Origin: Tetragonia tetragonoides | Lineage: Eukaryota; Streptophyta; Magnoliopsida; Caryophyllales; Aizoaceae | Assembly (NCBI GenBank): GCA_038025085.1 | Contig: CM076141.1 | Location: forward strand, 17,486,001-17,550,000 | Length of the DNA stretch: 64,000 nt | Reading direction: 5' to 3' | In this document: positions 51,901 through 63,760 of the stretch, in pieces | Position numbering within the stretch: the first letter of the stretch is position 1 | Layout of the letters: every line of letters starts with the position of its first letter | Translations under genes and position numbers: made by a program | The notes under the pieces: model-generated | What the model was told of the DNA's origin: nothing | The model's database searches: none | Seen by the model: the letters and a program-made list of their open reading frames with translations, nothing else

Positions 51901-52600
51901 GAATGTTGATCTTCTGATAGGTTGAGTCTCGAGGTGATAAATTTTAAGACCTTAACCTAAGTCTTAAAAACCAAAAAGATAGTTAAAATAAGTTGATGTA
52001 ACAAAATTTGAGTACATAACAATTTTAACAACCACATGAACAGATAATAAACTAAAGAATACTACTTAGAACAAGTTTTTTTCTTTATTACAATTCTTTT
52101 TTCCACCCTGGTCCTTGTACACTTGATGTATGTAGAACTACAAACTACATATGCAGGCTTAAGAGTACAGTTAGGCTATAATAAATGCTTTAGCAAGAGG
52201 TGTTTGATTAGTATCTAGACCCCATATATACATTATGCTAATGGCCCAAAGCTATTAGCTTTACACATAATGTCCTGATTATTATTTTAAACAAATCCAA
52301 ATGGTGATGTTACTTTCACAAAACCATGATTACCAACCCCTCAAAAGCATTGCAGCACCACCCCATCAGGATTCCTGCTGGTACCTCCAAACACCCCCTA
52401 AAAATTTTTAAAAAATAAAAAAAATAAAAATTTAAGACTTTTATTATTAATTTTTATTATTAATTTTTTAAAAATTTTAATTTTGTTTTTGAAGTGGGGA
52501 AGAAGAGAAAAAGGCTTTTGTGACTCCCTTTTTTCACCCCCACCTTTCACCGAAAAGTGTCAACATAAGCTTCATTTCCTTGACTTTACCTTAATCAAAT
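48953..52600. other. Intergenic DNA without a supported gene
   Basis: AT-rich, with an (AAC)n microsatellite at 50881-50906, repeated gaactgaattgaa-like strings at 49730-49990, and a tatgaggcc...acctcat segment (49175-49245) resembling 39693-39790. No frame has a recognised domain. Confidence 0.4.
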
Positions 52601-52612
52601 AATTATAAACAC

Positions 52613-52685
52613 CCATCTGATGCCTTTGATAGCTCATCACTCCTCCCTTTAGCCGTGCATGAGTTCTTGCTTACTTTTACCTCAC

Positions 52686-52734
<49 letters not shown>

Positions 52735-52932
52735 TCACATAGTCACATAGAGAGAGAAACACAGAGAGATTATTGTTGGTAAACAGACATGAGATGGACT
52801 GTTGAAAAAACAGTTCTTTTTGGAAAAATAAACATTGTATTATTATCACTACTTTTATGTTAAAGAGCTGGTTTTGAGGGATTTGCTTGGTGATCAAGGC
52901 TACATTTCCTGGACAATTTTACACAAAAGAAG
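52613..52932 (+). promoter_or_regulatory. Putative TATA box and leader of the NPH3-like gene
   Basis: ttataaac at 52613-52620 is a plausible TATA box 313 bp before the start codon. The predicted leader carries a (CA)n microsatellite at 52688-52730 and several short upstream ATGs, which could affect translation. Confidence 0.45.
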
Positions 52933-55900
52933 ATGGGGGTTGTGACAATGGCTGATTTAAAGCCAAACATCTCAGGAAAGAGAGCGTTTCGACCGAGTTC
53001 GAGCACTCGCCATGCCACTGAATGGTAACTTACTCACTCTCATATATCACTGAATTTTTTGCTTTTAGTCTGTTTTATGTGATATAAACACATAATATGA
53101 TAAAAGTTACATGATTCTGGTTTAATTTTGAAAATGTGGTTTGGGTTTTATATGGGTCATTTGCAGAATTTGAGTTACAGATGGGTAAATTACTGTAGTG
53201 CTTGTGCAGAAAGTTTCAGATACAGCAGTATGAAAATTCAGACATGTTTTTTTGTTTGAACAGGGGAATGTCAGGGGATATGGTAAATATGAGAAAGTCA
53301 AAAAAGGAGCGACTTTTCTTTCTTGTCCCTTAATATTCCAAAGATAGAACAAACACAAGCTTACCTAACACAGCACACAATGTTTTTTGTTTCTAGATCA
53401 GTTTCTTTTCTTCACTATGTTTCAAACACAGCTCACAATTACCAGAAATAGAATCATTATTGAGAAAAATCAAGCCAAAAAAGTTTTCTGTGACTAGATA
53501 AGAGTAATAAATGCTAATAAGAAATTTTTTCTCTTATGTCACATTCAAACATGTCTATAGTGGGTTATACTAGGATTTCAAGATTGGTCTAGTGGGCTCC
53601 CTCAGCTTAAGATTTGCATTATTGATTTGCATATTTCATTTTTTTCCTGCTCTAGAGACTTCAAAACAGTTAGCTAATGAACACACAAATTTACCAAAAA
53701 AAGCTCATGAAAATTTATGATCCTCATATAACAGTGATGTGAACCCAAGAGAGCACCTTAACCTTTGGTCTTCAATCTTGCTGCAAATGACTGTATCACG
53801 CGGCTGGGCCGTATGTTGTCGTGCCACCAACCTGCATTAACACTGCTGTTGAACTACCATTATTCGCCTCGCGACCAATAATTATTTTGTCCACATTAAT
53901 CTTTTTGAGGGAACCAAAACTGTACGGAAAAATTGTGGAGCATGTTGATAGAGAAAGAATTTGTTATCTTTCAGCTTCATGTACATCTGACAAGATCAGC
54001 TACATTAGCAAAATCAACTCTGGCCTCATGTTTTTATCACTACTTCTGGTGGAGACCCACAGAAAATGCTCTAAATTTCATGGAACTTAGTTGTCCTAGT
54101 CTTTAAAGTCAGAGTCATATGACAATCATCGAACGAGAACTCTCATTTCATAAGATGCTGATTTCTCATGGAAAATCTCACTATGGTCATTGGACCTAAT
54201 TATTTAGATATCATTATAGGATATGATATTGTGGGTGTGTTTGTGAAGAGTTAGCAAAAACATTCATAACGGTGTACAGTAAAAATCAAGCAAAAACAGA
54301 AAAGAAAATGTATGTGTGTCCTTCATGTTATCAATTTAAACCTTCGTTTCAGTTTAAATCTGCTGTTAACTTTTCTGTAATTTTGTGTCTTTCAGGCCGA
54401 TATCTGATGTTTCCAGTGATCTCATCATTGAAGTAGGATCTGCCAGCTTCCCGCTTCACAAAGTATGTACTCCCTATACAGGTTTTTGCTTTCTTTAATG
54501 TGATTGCTATAGTATTCAGCTATATAACTATATACTGTCTAATGTTTAGTACCAAGTAGGAGGAAAATGCAGCAAAATATGAAATTTATCATACAAGTGA
54601 ATGATTCAATTTAGTTTCAGGAAACTCGACATTTGCTCAGATACAAACAATATAGGAATTGGAAGGTGGTCAGAGTACTTCAGAATTGCCAATTAAGTTA
54701 CTTTGAGATTTCAGCACCATGTTCTTGCTTCCAAAATGATAATATAAGATCAGGATAACATAGGAGGATAGGGGAAAAAAAAGCTAGGTAGTCTTAAGAG
54801 ATAAGTAAGATCATAACATGTATGCATTTTTGTTGCAGTTTCCTCTTGTTTCTCGCAGTGGAAGAATCCGGAAAGTCTTGCTTGAAGCAAAGGATTCAAA
54901 AATCTCTCGGATCTGTCTCCCTTCGCTGCCTGGTGGATCAGAGGCATTCGAGCAAGCAGCCAAGTTTTGCTACGGAATCAATGTTGAGATCACCCTCTCG
55001 AATGTTGCTATGCTACGTTGTGCAGCACATTTCCTTGAAATGACTGAAGAGTATGCAGATAAAAATTTGGAGACCCGAACTGAGGCATATCTCAAAGATG
55101 TAGTTCTCCAAAACATATCAAACTCGATATCTGTTCTGCACAAATGTGAAAGTCTCCTGCCAATAGCAGAGGATATTAATTTGGTTGGTAGAATAATTAC
55201 TGCAATTGCCAATAATGCATCTAAAGAGCAGCTCTCTTCAGGCTTATCGAAACTTGAACATAATTTTGCCACAAAACCCTTGTCAACTGTGGAGCCAGAA
55301 ACACCATTAGATTGGTGGGGCAAGTCACTTACAGTCCTGAACCTTGATTTCTTCCAAAGGGTATTATCAGCAGTTAAACCAAAGGGTCTGAAACAGGAGC
55401 TGATAAGCAAGATACTGATAAACTATGCCCATACTTCTCTTCAAGGTCTAGTTGTGAGAGACCCACAACCTCTTAAGGGAAATTACTTGGATTTTGATTT
55501 GCAAAAGAAGCAAAGGGTCATCGTCGAAGCAATGGTCAGCTTGTTACCGACACAATCTAGGAAAAGCTCAGTTCCTTTGGCATTCCTTTCCAGCTTGTTA
55601 AAAGGTGCAATTACATCTTCAGCTTCTACGTCTTGTAGATCAGATTTGGAGAGAAGAATTGGCTTGCAACTTGACCAGGCAATCCTTGAAGACATACTTA
55701 TTCCCGCTAGTTCACATGGGAACAATCACAGCCTGATGTATGATACTGATTCAGTGTTGAGGATCTTCTCAATTTTCCTCAACTTAGATGAGGATGACGA
55801 TGAGGACAATCCTATGAGGGATGAAAGTGAGATGATGTATGATTTTGACAGCCCCGGCTCTCCTAAGCAAAGCTCAATTCTGAAAGTATCGAAGTTGTTA

Positions 55901-57100
55901 GACAATTACCTTGCAGAAGTTGCACTGGATTCAAACTTGAACCCATCGAAAATTATAGCTTTAGCGGAGCTGCTTCCGGATCATGCTCGCATAGTGACTG
56001 ATGGACTGTACAGAGCAGTTGATATCTTCCTCAAGGTAAGATCATCCATCATCTACCGCTCCTAATGTGTTAATAGATTATTTGCACTCTTTAAAGTAAT
56101 TATGGCCTGCACTATCTTTTTCAGATATATACTTCAACACTTCTATTACATAAGTTTCAGTTGTAACTAATCAAGATGATAAATTCAACAAATTGTCTGC
56201 GAATATTGTAAACATGTATTCATTAAGGTGACCTCTTGAAAATCAAGTAAGATCTTGATTTGAGATGGAGAAAGCACTTGGTTATCATATAAATTTGGGA
56301 TTACTGAAACCAGATAAGGTATTCAGCTTTGCAATTGAGAAGCTGTTATAGCAATAACCGAAATAACTAACTTTTCCTTGTTCTTCTTCTGTTCAAAGGG
56401 GGCACATAGGCCGAAGCAGACAGGTCTCGAACCCAGAATTCGGGTACAACCCCCCCAAAAGTCTTTACCAGCTAGGCTAGCTGACATCTGCAGCAAAATG
56501 ACTAACTTCAATAACCACAAAAGTATACTGAATATCTAAGAATCCTGCATTTTCTTGCAGGTTCATCCGAATATCAAGGACTCAGAGAGATACCGGCTAT
56601 GCAAAACCATAGACTGCCAAAAGCTTTCACAAGAAGCCTGCAGCCACGCAGCGCAGAATGAAAGGCTTCCAGTTCAAATGGCGGTACAAGTTCTATACTT
56701 CGAACAAATCAGGCTTAGAAATGCAATGAATGGGGGCCATAACCAGTTGTTTTTCGGCTCACTCAACGGCCATTTTCCTCAAAGATCAAGCAGTGGAGCA
56801 GGAAGTGGAGCTATCTCCCCTAGGGACAACTACGCGTCTGTTAGAAGAGAGAATCGCGAGCTGAAGCTAGAAGTTGCCAGGATGAGAATGAGACTAACTG
56901 ACCTGGAAAAAGACCATGTTTCAATGAAACAGGAAATGGTAAAGTCACATCCTGCTAACAAGCTATTCAAATCATTCACTAAGAAACTGAGCAAGCTTAA
57001 TGCCCTCTTTCGGATTAACAGTGCTAAGCCTTTGGGATCCAAGGCTAACTCAGAATCGCGGTTCTTCTTTCAGAGAAGAAGGCGCCATTCTGTTGGATGA
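52933..57100 (+). CDS. NPH3/RPT2-like (NRL) BTB/POZ protein, 4 exons
   Basis: Exons 52933-53024, 54396-54462, 54839-56035 and 56561-57100 join in frame with GT...AG introns to 631 aa. The N-terminus MGVVTMADLKPN and WPISDVSSDLIIEVG lead into a BTB/POZ domain (about 30-150; FPLVSRSGRIRKVL). The NPH3 domain follows (about 210-510), with LDWWGKS, the signature INYAHTSLQ near 248, an acidic loop (LDEDDDEDN, ~369), ELLPDHARIVTDGLY and RLPVQMAVQVLYFEQ. A coiled coil (about 544-580) and a basic tail ending RRRRHSVG follow; Ser629 is third from the end. Such proteins act at the plasma membrane with phototropins or AGC kinases, often as CUL3 adaptors. The N-terminus recalls Arabidopsis At1g03010, from memory. 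Intron 3 holds a SINE. The gene looks intact. Confidence 0.95.
56395..56490 (-). mobile_element. tRNA-derived SINE head in intron 3 of the NRL gene
   Basis: On the minus strand box A (tagcctagctgg, 56479-56468) and box B (ggttcgagacc, 56433-56423) match the RNA polymerase III consensus and are about 35 bp apart. It lies antisense to the gene. No tRNA cloverleaf ends are evident and no tail was delimited. Confidence 0.55.
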
Positions 57101-58517
57101 AATTGGTGTTAGAAGTGTGAATATGTATGGAGTGTATAGTATACTTAGGGTGTTGATTTTGTTGATTAGTTTCAAATTGATAGTTTTATTGATTTTCATT
57201 CTTGCTTGTTAATTTTTCTGGGGCTCTTTCTTTGTTGCTTCATTGAGATCACTTACTGCATGTTCCTAAAGGAGGCCAAAAAAAAAAAGTAACTCAGTCA
57301 AGCTTTGTGACCTGATGATATTTTGATGTCATTACAGTACTATAATGCACAACAATGATATGTCTCATAATTCAAACATAATAACGCCACAAACGATCAC
57401 CCAATGCAATTGATGTGTGCAACCTTACCTCCGGCCACTAACCAAAGTGGCAATTTTCGAGAAACTATCAAGAACATTTCACCATAAAACAACTTATATC
57501 GAAAAATCATACAAAACAATTGAAATCATTATTCTTTTTTATATGCCAAATTCAAGAATACAATCGATACGATTGATTGATCTATGCACTTCTGTTATTA
57601 CTTTTTTGTATTCTCATGTTCTTCGGATACAATTGACATGATCCCATCAATACTAATACCTGTAGTATTAACCTTAAATAACTGTTACAGTTTGCTATTT
57701 GTGGGCTTTCACTAAAAGAATTCACCATATCAAGCATGCTGAAAAAACAATCATTGCTGGTTGAAATTGGATAATCAAAACATATTACTTGATAGGTTTG
57801 TAATTTAAAAGTTATTATGTCTAAGGAATTTACCTTTAGTATAGACAAAAAAAAATGCCTTTATGATAAGCAAGCGTGGAATAATATTTTCCTTTGTGGC
57901 GAAAGCACAAAACACTATGAGTGCGGCCATATATAACGTTGCCACATAGTATCCAATAGTTGCACAAAAAGGTGCAGAAAACCCTTTAATGAAAACCAAA
58001 AAGGTTATAACACCACGAAATCAAAAGATAGAAAAAAAAACCTTGTAAGTCAAGTTTCTCTAAACCACACAAATGAGTGAATGACTCCTTCACATTGGTT
58101 TTTGTTCGTGTCTATTTGGATCATAATAGGATCATTATTTTTTGTTCAGTCATGGATTGGATCAATTTGATTAAATTTCCTTTTCAAGATACTCGTACTT
58201 GTTAAGCTTTCTCAAATCTTACCAAACTCAAAAAGTACGAGACTGTTAGGATTGGGTCAATTTCGATTCGGGTCACGAGTGTTGGGTCGGACTTAGCTCG
58301 GGTTAATCTAGTGGGGTTATCATGTCCAATTCAATTTGGCCGGGTCAACATATATGGGCCAGCCCCTCAACAATGGACCGGGCTTAGAGAATTACACATC
58401 TTTGCCTATCACCCCAGCTTCTTTCATCGTCTAGGAGGCTGAGAATTGAGATTACTTACTACTGTACAACTCTACAACACAAAACTCCCTTGGAAAATAT
58501 CGACAGTATCAAACCCA
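57101..58517. other. 3' region of the NRL gene, spacer, and promoter of the 80-aa gene
   Basis: The 3' untranslated part of the NRL transcript probably ends within a few hundred bases of 57100. 57300-58200 is AT-rich with no supported gene. 58230-58385 has gggtca-rich sequence like 960-1080. The leader of the next gene probably starts near 58400-58450. Confidence 0.4.
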
Positions 58518-61196
58518 ATGAATTTATCGAAGCTCGGAAGATCACTGCCCTTTTCTGGGGTTTTCAGGTACTTCTAAATTCTTAATTCTCTCTCCAAAAT
58601 CATTGTTATTTCCTTCCATTGAATGTAGCTTTCAAAAACTGTAATTGGGGTTCTATTTTTTTTTTCCCCCAAATTCGAATGTTCTCAAGTTTTATGGTGG
58701 GTTGGTTGAAATTTTGGGATTTGGGTCTCTAAGTTAGGGACATTTATAGGTTACTGCGATATGGGGTTTGAACTCTTTCACTGATTGAATATGAACTTTT
58801 CATTAATGCAGCAATGGGTTTCTTTCATTTGATCAATCATGATACATTGAAAAATCTTGTACATTTGAACTGTGGAGGATCAATCATGATAGAAAGTTTG
58901 GTTTAAGAATTCTAAGTAGAGGTACATGATAGCTTAAATGTTGGTTAAGAATTTTCTATATGAAAGTGATACCATTTTATACCAGTGATAGCAATCATGA
59001 GATTGCCGCTTATGATGGGGTAGAGGGTGTTGACTGTTAGATTATATGGGGCTTTACCCTTTTAGATGTAGTCATGTAGAGAGGATGTTTTCATCAGGCA
59101 ACTTGATATAATTTGGAGTTGGTTTGCACATTATTGAGGGCCTTGGTTATGCTTTGTACATGGGTGCTTCCCAAAGGATTATTTGAGAAGTTTAGATTGA
59201 AGAATTGATTAGGTTTGAAGCAAAAGGAGCTACTATGTTGATGGCATCTAACATGGTTGAATCTTTTAAATTTTCAGCAGCTTTGGCTGGAAAATGTGAA
59301 CTTTCTTTACTTTTCATGCTTCTGTTGAGTTCAAACAGGAAAATATGATGCTTTCCAAGTAAGTGTTCATGATGATGTATATCTGTGGCACTGGAGCGTG
59401 GAGGGAAAGGGATTGGTATGTAGGAAACTATGCGCGAGAGTGACTTACTAGGATCATTAATATTAACGCACACACAAGAAGTGCATAACAAAATGGGCTA
59501 GGAGATATACAAAGATCACCAAACACAGTTGTTTAGTTCTAATTCTCACGTATGTTACCTTACTACACATGTACTATATGTGAGAGGTTTTAGAGCTTGG
59601 TGATTTGTTGATATCCAAATTGAGTTTAAGCTCATATTTACATTGGGTTAGATCAGTGCCTTTCCAAGCCTAAAACTTGATGTGAGTGTTAATGAAAAAT
59701 TGGTTAATAGAAATTGTCTCCTATTCTCCAAAACGTGCCATCACGTTGGCGTATTTTTTGCTCTTAACTCTAGAAAATTGTAGGTTCTGATATTAAGGGC
59801 AATGGACAAGTTGACCAAGTTGGGGATATAGTCACTAAGAGCCTCAATGGTACAAAGAATTTGAAAGAAGGCTCAGGATGGCTACAAGGAGTACATACAA
59901 TGAAACTGATCATTGAGTGATAAAACGCATCAATAGGCTAAATTGTTAAATTTTGGTGTAATTAGTGGGAAAAAGTTGACACATTTTGATGGTTGGAAAG
60001 TAATTCCTATAACCTTCGAGCATCAAAAGAAGTATGGAAAATTGATGCGTTTTTTTCAAAACTGATTTACCCATTTGTTTGGGCTTATCAATGACCTAGT
60101 CACTATAAATAGGAGCACGTCTCCGTATGGACATAAAAAATCTAGCTTTAAATTTTCTCACATACAGCTAGTGAGACCATGTGGGTGAGGTAATCAAAGT
60201 GTGACTACGTGCAAACACCGCTATTGAGATATCCCTGAGTGGGAAGGAACCCCTTTGGATCTTGATGCTGAAGTGATCATGCTATGATAATTTTCCCTTC
60301 CTGCTCTGTACTTTCAAGTGTATATGAATAAAGACCATCTTTCTAGCACACCACTTGGGCCCACGATTTCCTTCAAGGCAACGGAGAAAGTACTTCTTGA
60401 TTGCGTATAAGTTATTTAGTTAACAGGTCGGGAATTGGGAGGGAGCCACTTCCTTCAATGTGAGAACTTGAATCCCTGTCAACGGCCAATGTGAAAGCTC
60501 TGCGTCTTAAATTTTACCATTTCGGGGAAGAATTTTGACTCTCTTTCCATCATCTCACTCCACCTTCCTTCCTGTTGCTTCGTAGTTAGTTTGTTTTGTC
60601 GGGCAAACTCTTTCAAAGATTTAGTGACAAATAAGCTCCAATATATTGAATGAGAAGAAAGCTGCTAATTTTTTATTTTTGGAATGGCTGAAAAATTAAG
60701 TCTGCTGGTGAATCCAATCTAAAGTCACCACTGAATTGCAAACCAGGTTAGCATAAAGAAGTGCAAGGCAATACCAGCTAGGGTTTTGCGCAAATATTTT
60801 GCTCAATTCTGACATTGTTGATCACTGATTGGCTAATATTACATACTCAGGAACTTAGTGTATGAGTTGATGATTTTTTATTTATCTAGAATATGTTCTA
60901 CAAGTTCCTGTTTCATTCTTGTGTTCCTAGAATCTGAAAATTGTGCCCTACTGGTTGGCAGTCTTTCTTGCGACTAGCTAACAAACTGTTTCTTACCCAT
61001 CAGAAAGCTGGAACAAGATATGGAGACTGTAGTGAGGGTTTTGCAGCCTGGACCTGTAGGAATTGTAGAACACAAGTTTACCAACCAAGAGATACGTGAG
61101 GCAAATGCTACAGTTAAGCGAGCAGTGGAGAATTGGCAAAGGAGTGCAAAGTTAGAGGCGAGAAGTGGCATTCTGAAAGATTTTATTGATATATGA
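58518..61196 (+). CDS. Small conserved-looking protein of unknown function, 80 aa (2 exons)
   Basis: Exon 1 (58518-58567) encodes MNLSKLGRSLPFSGVF and ends ag|gt; exon 2 (61004-61196) starts after ccatcag and runs to TGA. The joined frame is exactly 81 codons. The single intron is 2.4 kb. The protein has a basic, Leu-rich N-terminus without acidic residues (possible organelle-targeting or membrane-associated helix), then LQPGPVGIVEHKFTNQE, an Arg/Lys/Glu-rich helix (EANATVKRAVENW) and the end GILKDFIDI. No domain is recognised. The clean splice frame, plausible start context and non-repetitive composition favour a real gene. The neighbouring glutaredoxin is convergent. Confidence 0.72.
60103..60332 (+). 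promoter_or_regulatory. LTR-like TATA box and polyadenylation signal in an intron
   Basis: In the intron of the 80-aa gene, ctataaatagg (60103-60113) and aataaa (60327-60332) lie about 220 bp apart in the same direction, with capping-region-like sequence between. This spacing resembles the U3-R-U5 core of a small LTR. TG...CA ends with a target duplication were not found. Confidence 0.3.
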
Positions 61197-63286
61197 TGGA
61201 GAAGCCAGCTTTTCTTGTATATTGTCGAGGTCAAGAGTGTGGCACCAGAGAGTCTGTTTGTTTATTTTAAATTTTCATTTCTGATGTGGATCTGTTACCG
61301 TCAACATGTGTCTAAGTGTCTAATTTGTATTAGGAAGTAGGATCCTTCTAAATCAGTTTGTGTAGTTAAGTGAATTTATAAGAGAAGCTTTGCTGAGATG
61401 CAATAGAAGGCACAGCATTGGACATGTGAACTTGAAATAGTGTTTAAATTTCCCCTTGTAGTACTGAAATGTGCCATTTTAAATTTAAAAGTCTAATACA
61501 GGGTCCTATCTTCAAATAAGAGAACAGTCTGTTACAAACAGATTGGCGCCGCTTGTGTATTTTTAAATTTATGAGCCCTGAATCAAATCTTGGTAGAATC
61601 TCCTGAAGGCGTAAAGTTGTAGTGGATTGTTTAATTCCACGAAACATGAAATTCAGACAAGTGCTGCAATACCAGTGCAGTATGTCGAAAAGGGCGGAGA
61701 TTGTATTGCAGTTACGCAGTCCTGATAAGATCTATGGCGAATGCTACACTGTTACACTGACTTCTCTGCTTCTGGCTTCCCTTTTTGTCTTTTTCTTAAT
61801 GTCAGTGATGTCACATACAAGACGAAGTGCATCTTCATCCTGGAAGCCCAAATTTATAGCTGACTTTGTTAGTCTGAAATGCATAACTGCATAAGGACCT
61901 TTGGGAAAATCCTTCCCTCTTAAGGACCATTTTCCGGTTAATGTTTTTCCTTGTTGCTGGATGTTTTGCAGAAAATATGGAACCCATCCTAGAAGCACGC
62001 TAAATATTTTTTGATTAACAGGCTAAGGTATGTTTATCTCCCATGAGTATTTCTGGAATGGTCCCAAAGCTAGCTGGTCTTAAAGTCTGTCTTATTTTCT
62101 TTTCAGCAGGAAGAGTTCAGATCTCCAAAGAAGATTGCGATCTCCAGAAGGTAGTCACGAATTGTAAATTTCTGACTCATAAATGAAAACCAAATACACT
62201 TAATCTGTAAGAGTTCTCTAAAGTGGCTTATAAAACTGGTATATGAGAGTTAGTAACATATTAACACTCTCCAAATATCTTAAACAGGTAGAAGTAGAAC
62301 AGATCCTGACTCATTAAAACAGGAGCTTGAAATGGAAAGACCTTCCATAGTAGGTAGGTTTGGTACATTGGTTAGACCTTTCACAGTAGACAGTACCTTT
62401 ATTTGTTTACTTGCATTTCATCCGAGTAGTTGTGACTTGTGATTGAAGTTTAGTTTCTAATCAGGGAGCCTGATCATACTGATGAACGTATCGGGGATAT
62501 ATGTTATAGAGCCTACGATTCTGATCTTAGTTATTTCGACCCTGCATATGTATGTTAGAGAACCTGATATTCATGGAATTTCAAAACATTCTGTTTGCTT
62601 GCCTTGCTCAAGTTAGGTGTAACAGTACTGTGTACCGCTGTGGCGCTGTACATCATGACCTCTTTAAACCCCACGAGTGGCAGGATGTTAGTGGGTTATT
62701 GTTGTGCGCGTCACCATAGCTTATAGAAACGAAAAATTTCAAGTGTTTCGGTAACAAACCACCTCTTTGCTCATGTGGTGTTACCTGACCAATAGAATAT
62801 TTTCAAATTATTATTATTTTTCTTTTTTTTTTAGATACTCTAAAAACCACCCCCTATTTTCAGGGTTGTATTAGAGGGTAAACAAAGCCAGGTGGTGTTA
62901 CTGAAACACCAGAAAAATTGCGCTTATAGAAACGTAAAGACCTGTAAGCATGGACAATGTTCTGTTTGTCACCAAACCTTCTGTACGCTCACTTGGTCAA
63001 ACAAACGATCCTATACTCCTAGTGTCTGATAACTTGCATGCAAGTAGGTTGTATATCCGTTGGACTTTTCAGTTTTCATCAGAATTATTCTGAAGCACTA
63101 AATATTTCATTTATATTCATATCCAAAATGCAGTAGCATTGGTGCACATCTAGCAACTTATAAATCTATGAATAACTGGAAGTTGTTTATTTATTAACAA
63201 GAACATGTCCCTTAGTACAACCGGAAGTGAGTACATTAGCTAGGTGAATAACTGATCTTCACCTCTTAGATCCTACTTGATAGTCG
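61197..63286. other. Convergent intergenic region
   Basis: Contains the 3' ends of the 80-aa gene (plus) and the glutaredoxin gene (minus). Frames at 61622-61894 (plus, one hydrophobic stretch) and 61744-61998 (minus) overlap each other and lack known domains. Short exon-like pieces (62105-62151 and after 62288, bounded by ag and gt) could be alternative 3' exons of the upstream gene; none is supported further. Confidence 0.35.
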
Positions 63287-63631
63287 TTATCTGCTTCCAC
63301 TTGATGTTCTATTCCAGACCCATATTGCCCCAGCATCTATCAGCAGAGGCACCAGTTTACCCTGGATTTGGAGGCTAAGGACTTCATTAGGCCCACCAAC
63401 AAATTTCTGACCTATGAAAACAGCTGGCACACTTGGCTTATTTTCCAGCCTCTGTAGTGCCTTTTCAATCTCTTGCCCAATTGCAATTTCATCTAGTTCA
63501 TAGACAATTGCATTGGCCCCATAGCTACTTATAAGTTGCTTCATGGTGTGTGGCACACAGCAACTAGAGCTCTTACTGAAGATCACTAGGGGGTTATCAA
63601 CTACTAGATCTTTCACAACCTCCATCTCCAA
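63287..63631 (-). CDS. CC-type glutaredoxin (ROXY family), CCVP active site
   Basis: An intronless 114-aa protein. The thioredoxin-fold signatures are in order: VIFSKSSSCCVPH with the active site C24-C25-V26-P27, the cis-Pro motif SVPAVFIG (Pro69), the glutathione-binding FVGGPNEVL (Gly79-Gly80), and LVPLL (93-97) followed by DAGAIWV. CC-type glutaredoxins are land-plant proteins that bind TGA transcription factors and can recruit TOPLESS through an LxxLL-like motif near the C-terminus. Odd points: the fourth active-site residue is Pro where Cys, Ser or Gly is more usual, and about nine residues (WNRTSSGSR) extend past the usual end. The start MEMEVVKDL is the first ATG of the frame and suits the family length (about 100-140 aa). 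Confidence 0.92.
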   Translation of the reverse strand: MEMEVVKDLVVDNPLVIFSKSSSCCVPHTMKQLISSYGANAIVYELDEIAIGQEIEKALQRLENKPSVPAVFIGQKFVGGPNEVLSLQIQGKLVPLLIDAGAIWVWNRTSSGSR

Positions 63632-63750
63632 GATTTTCTCCCTTAGTCAGAAAGCCTTGAAAGTTGGTAAATGCTGATTTGAGGATGTTAATGAGTGTCT
63701 ATTGAAATGTTTGAGCTTTTCCGATGAGGAACTTATATTGCCTTGTGCAG

Positions 63751-63760
63751 CTATTTATAG
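63751..63760 (-). promoter_or_regulatory. TATA box of the glutaredoxin gene
   Basis: The minus strand reads ctataaatag, a near-perfect plant TATA box, about 120 bp upstream of the start codon at 63631. Transcription would begin near 63720-63725, giving a leader of about 90 nt. Confidence 0.7.

Noticed and set aside
54970..55410. 146-codon minus frame
   Set aside because: Antisense shadow of exon 3 of the NPH3-like gene.
61622..61998. Overlapping plus (90-codon) and minus (84-codon) frames
   Set aside because: They overlap antisense to each other, the minus one lacks an ATG, and neither has a known domain. A 3' exon of a nearby transcript remains possible.
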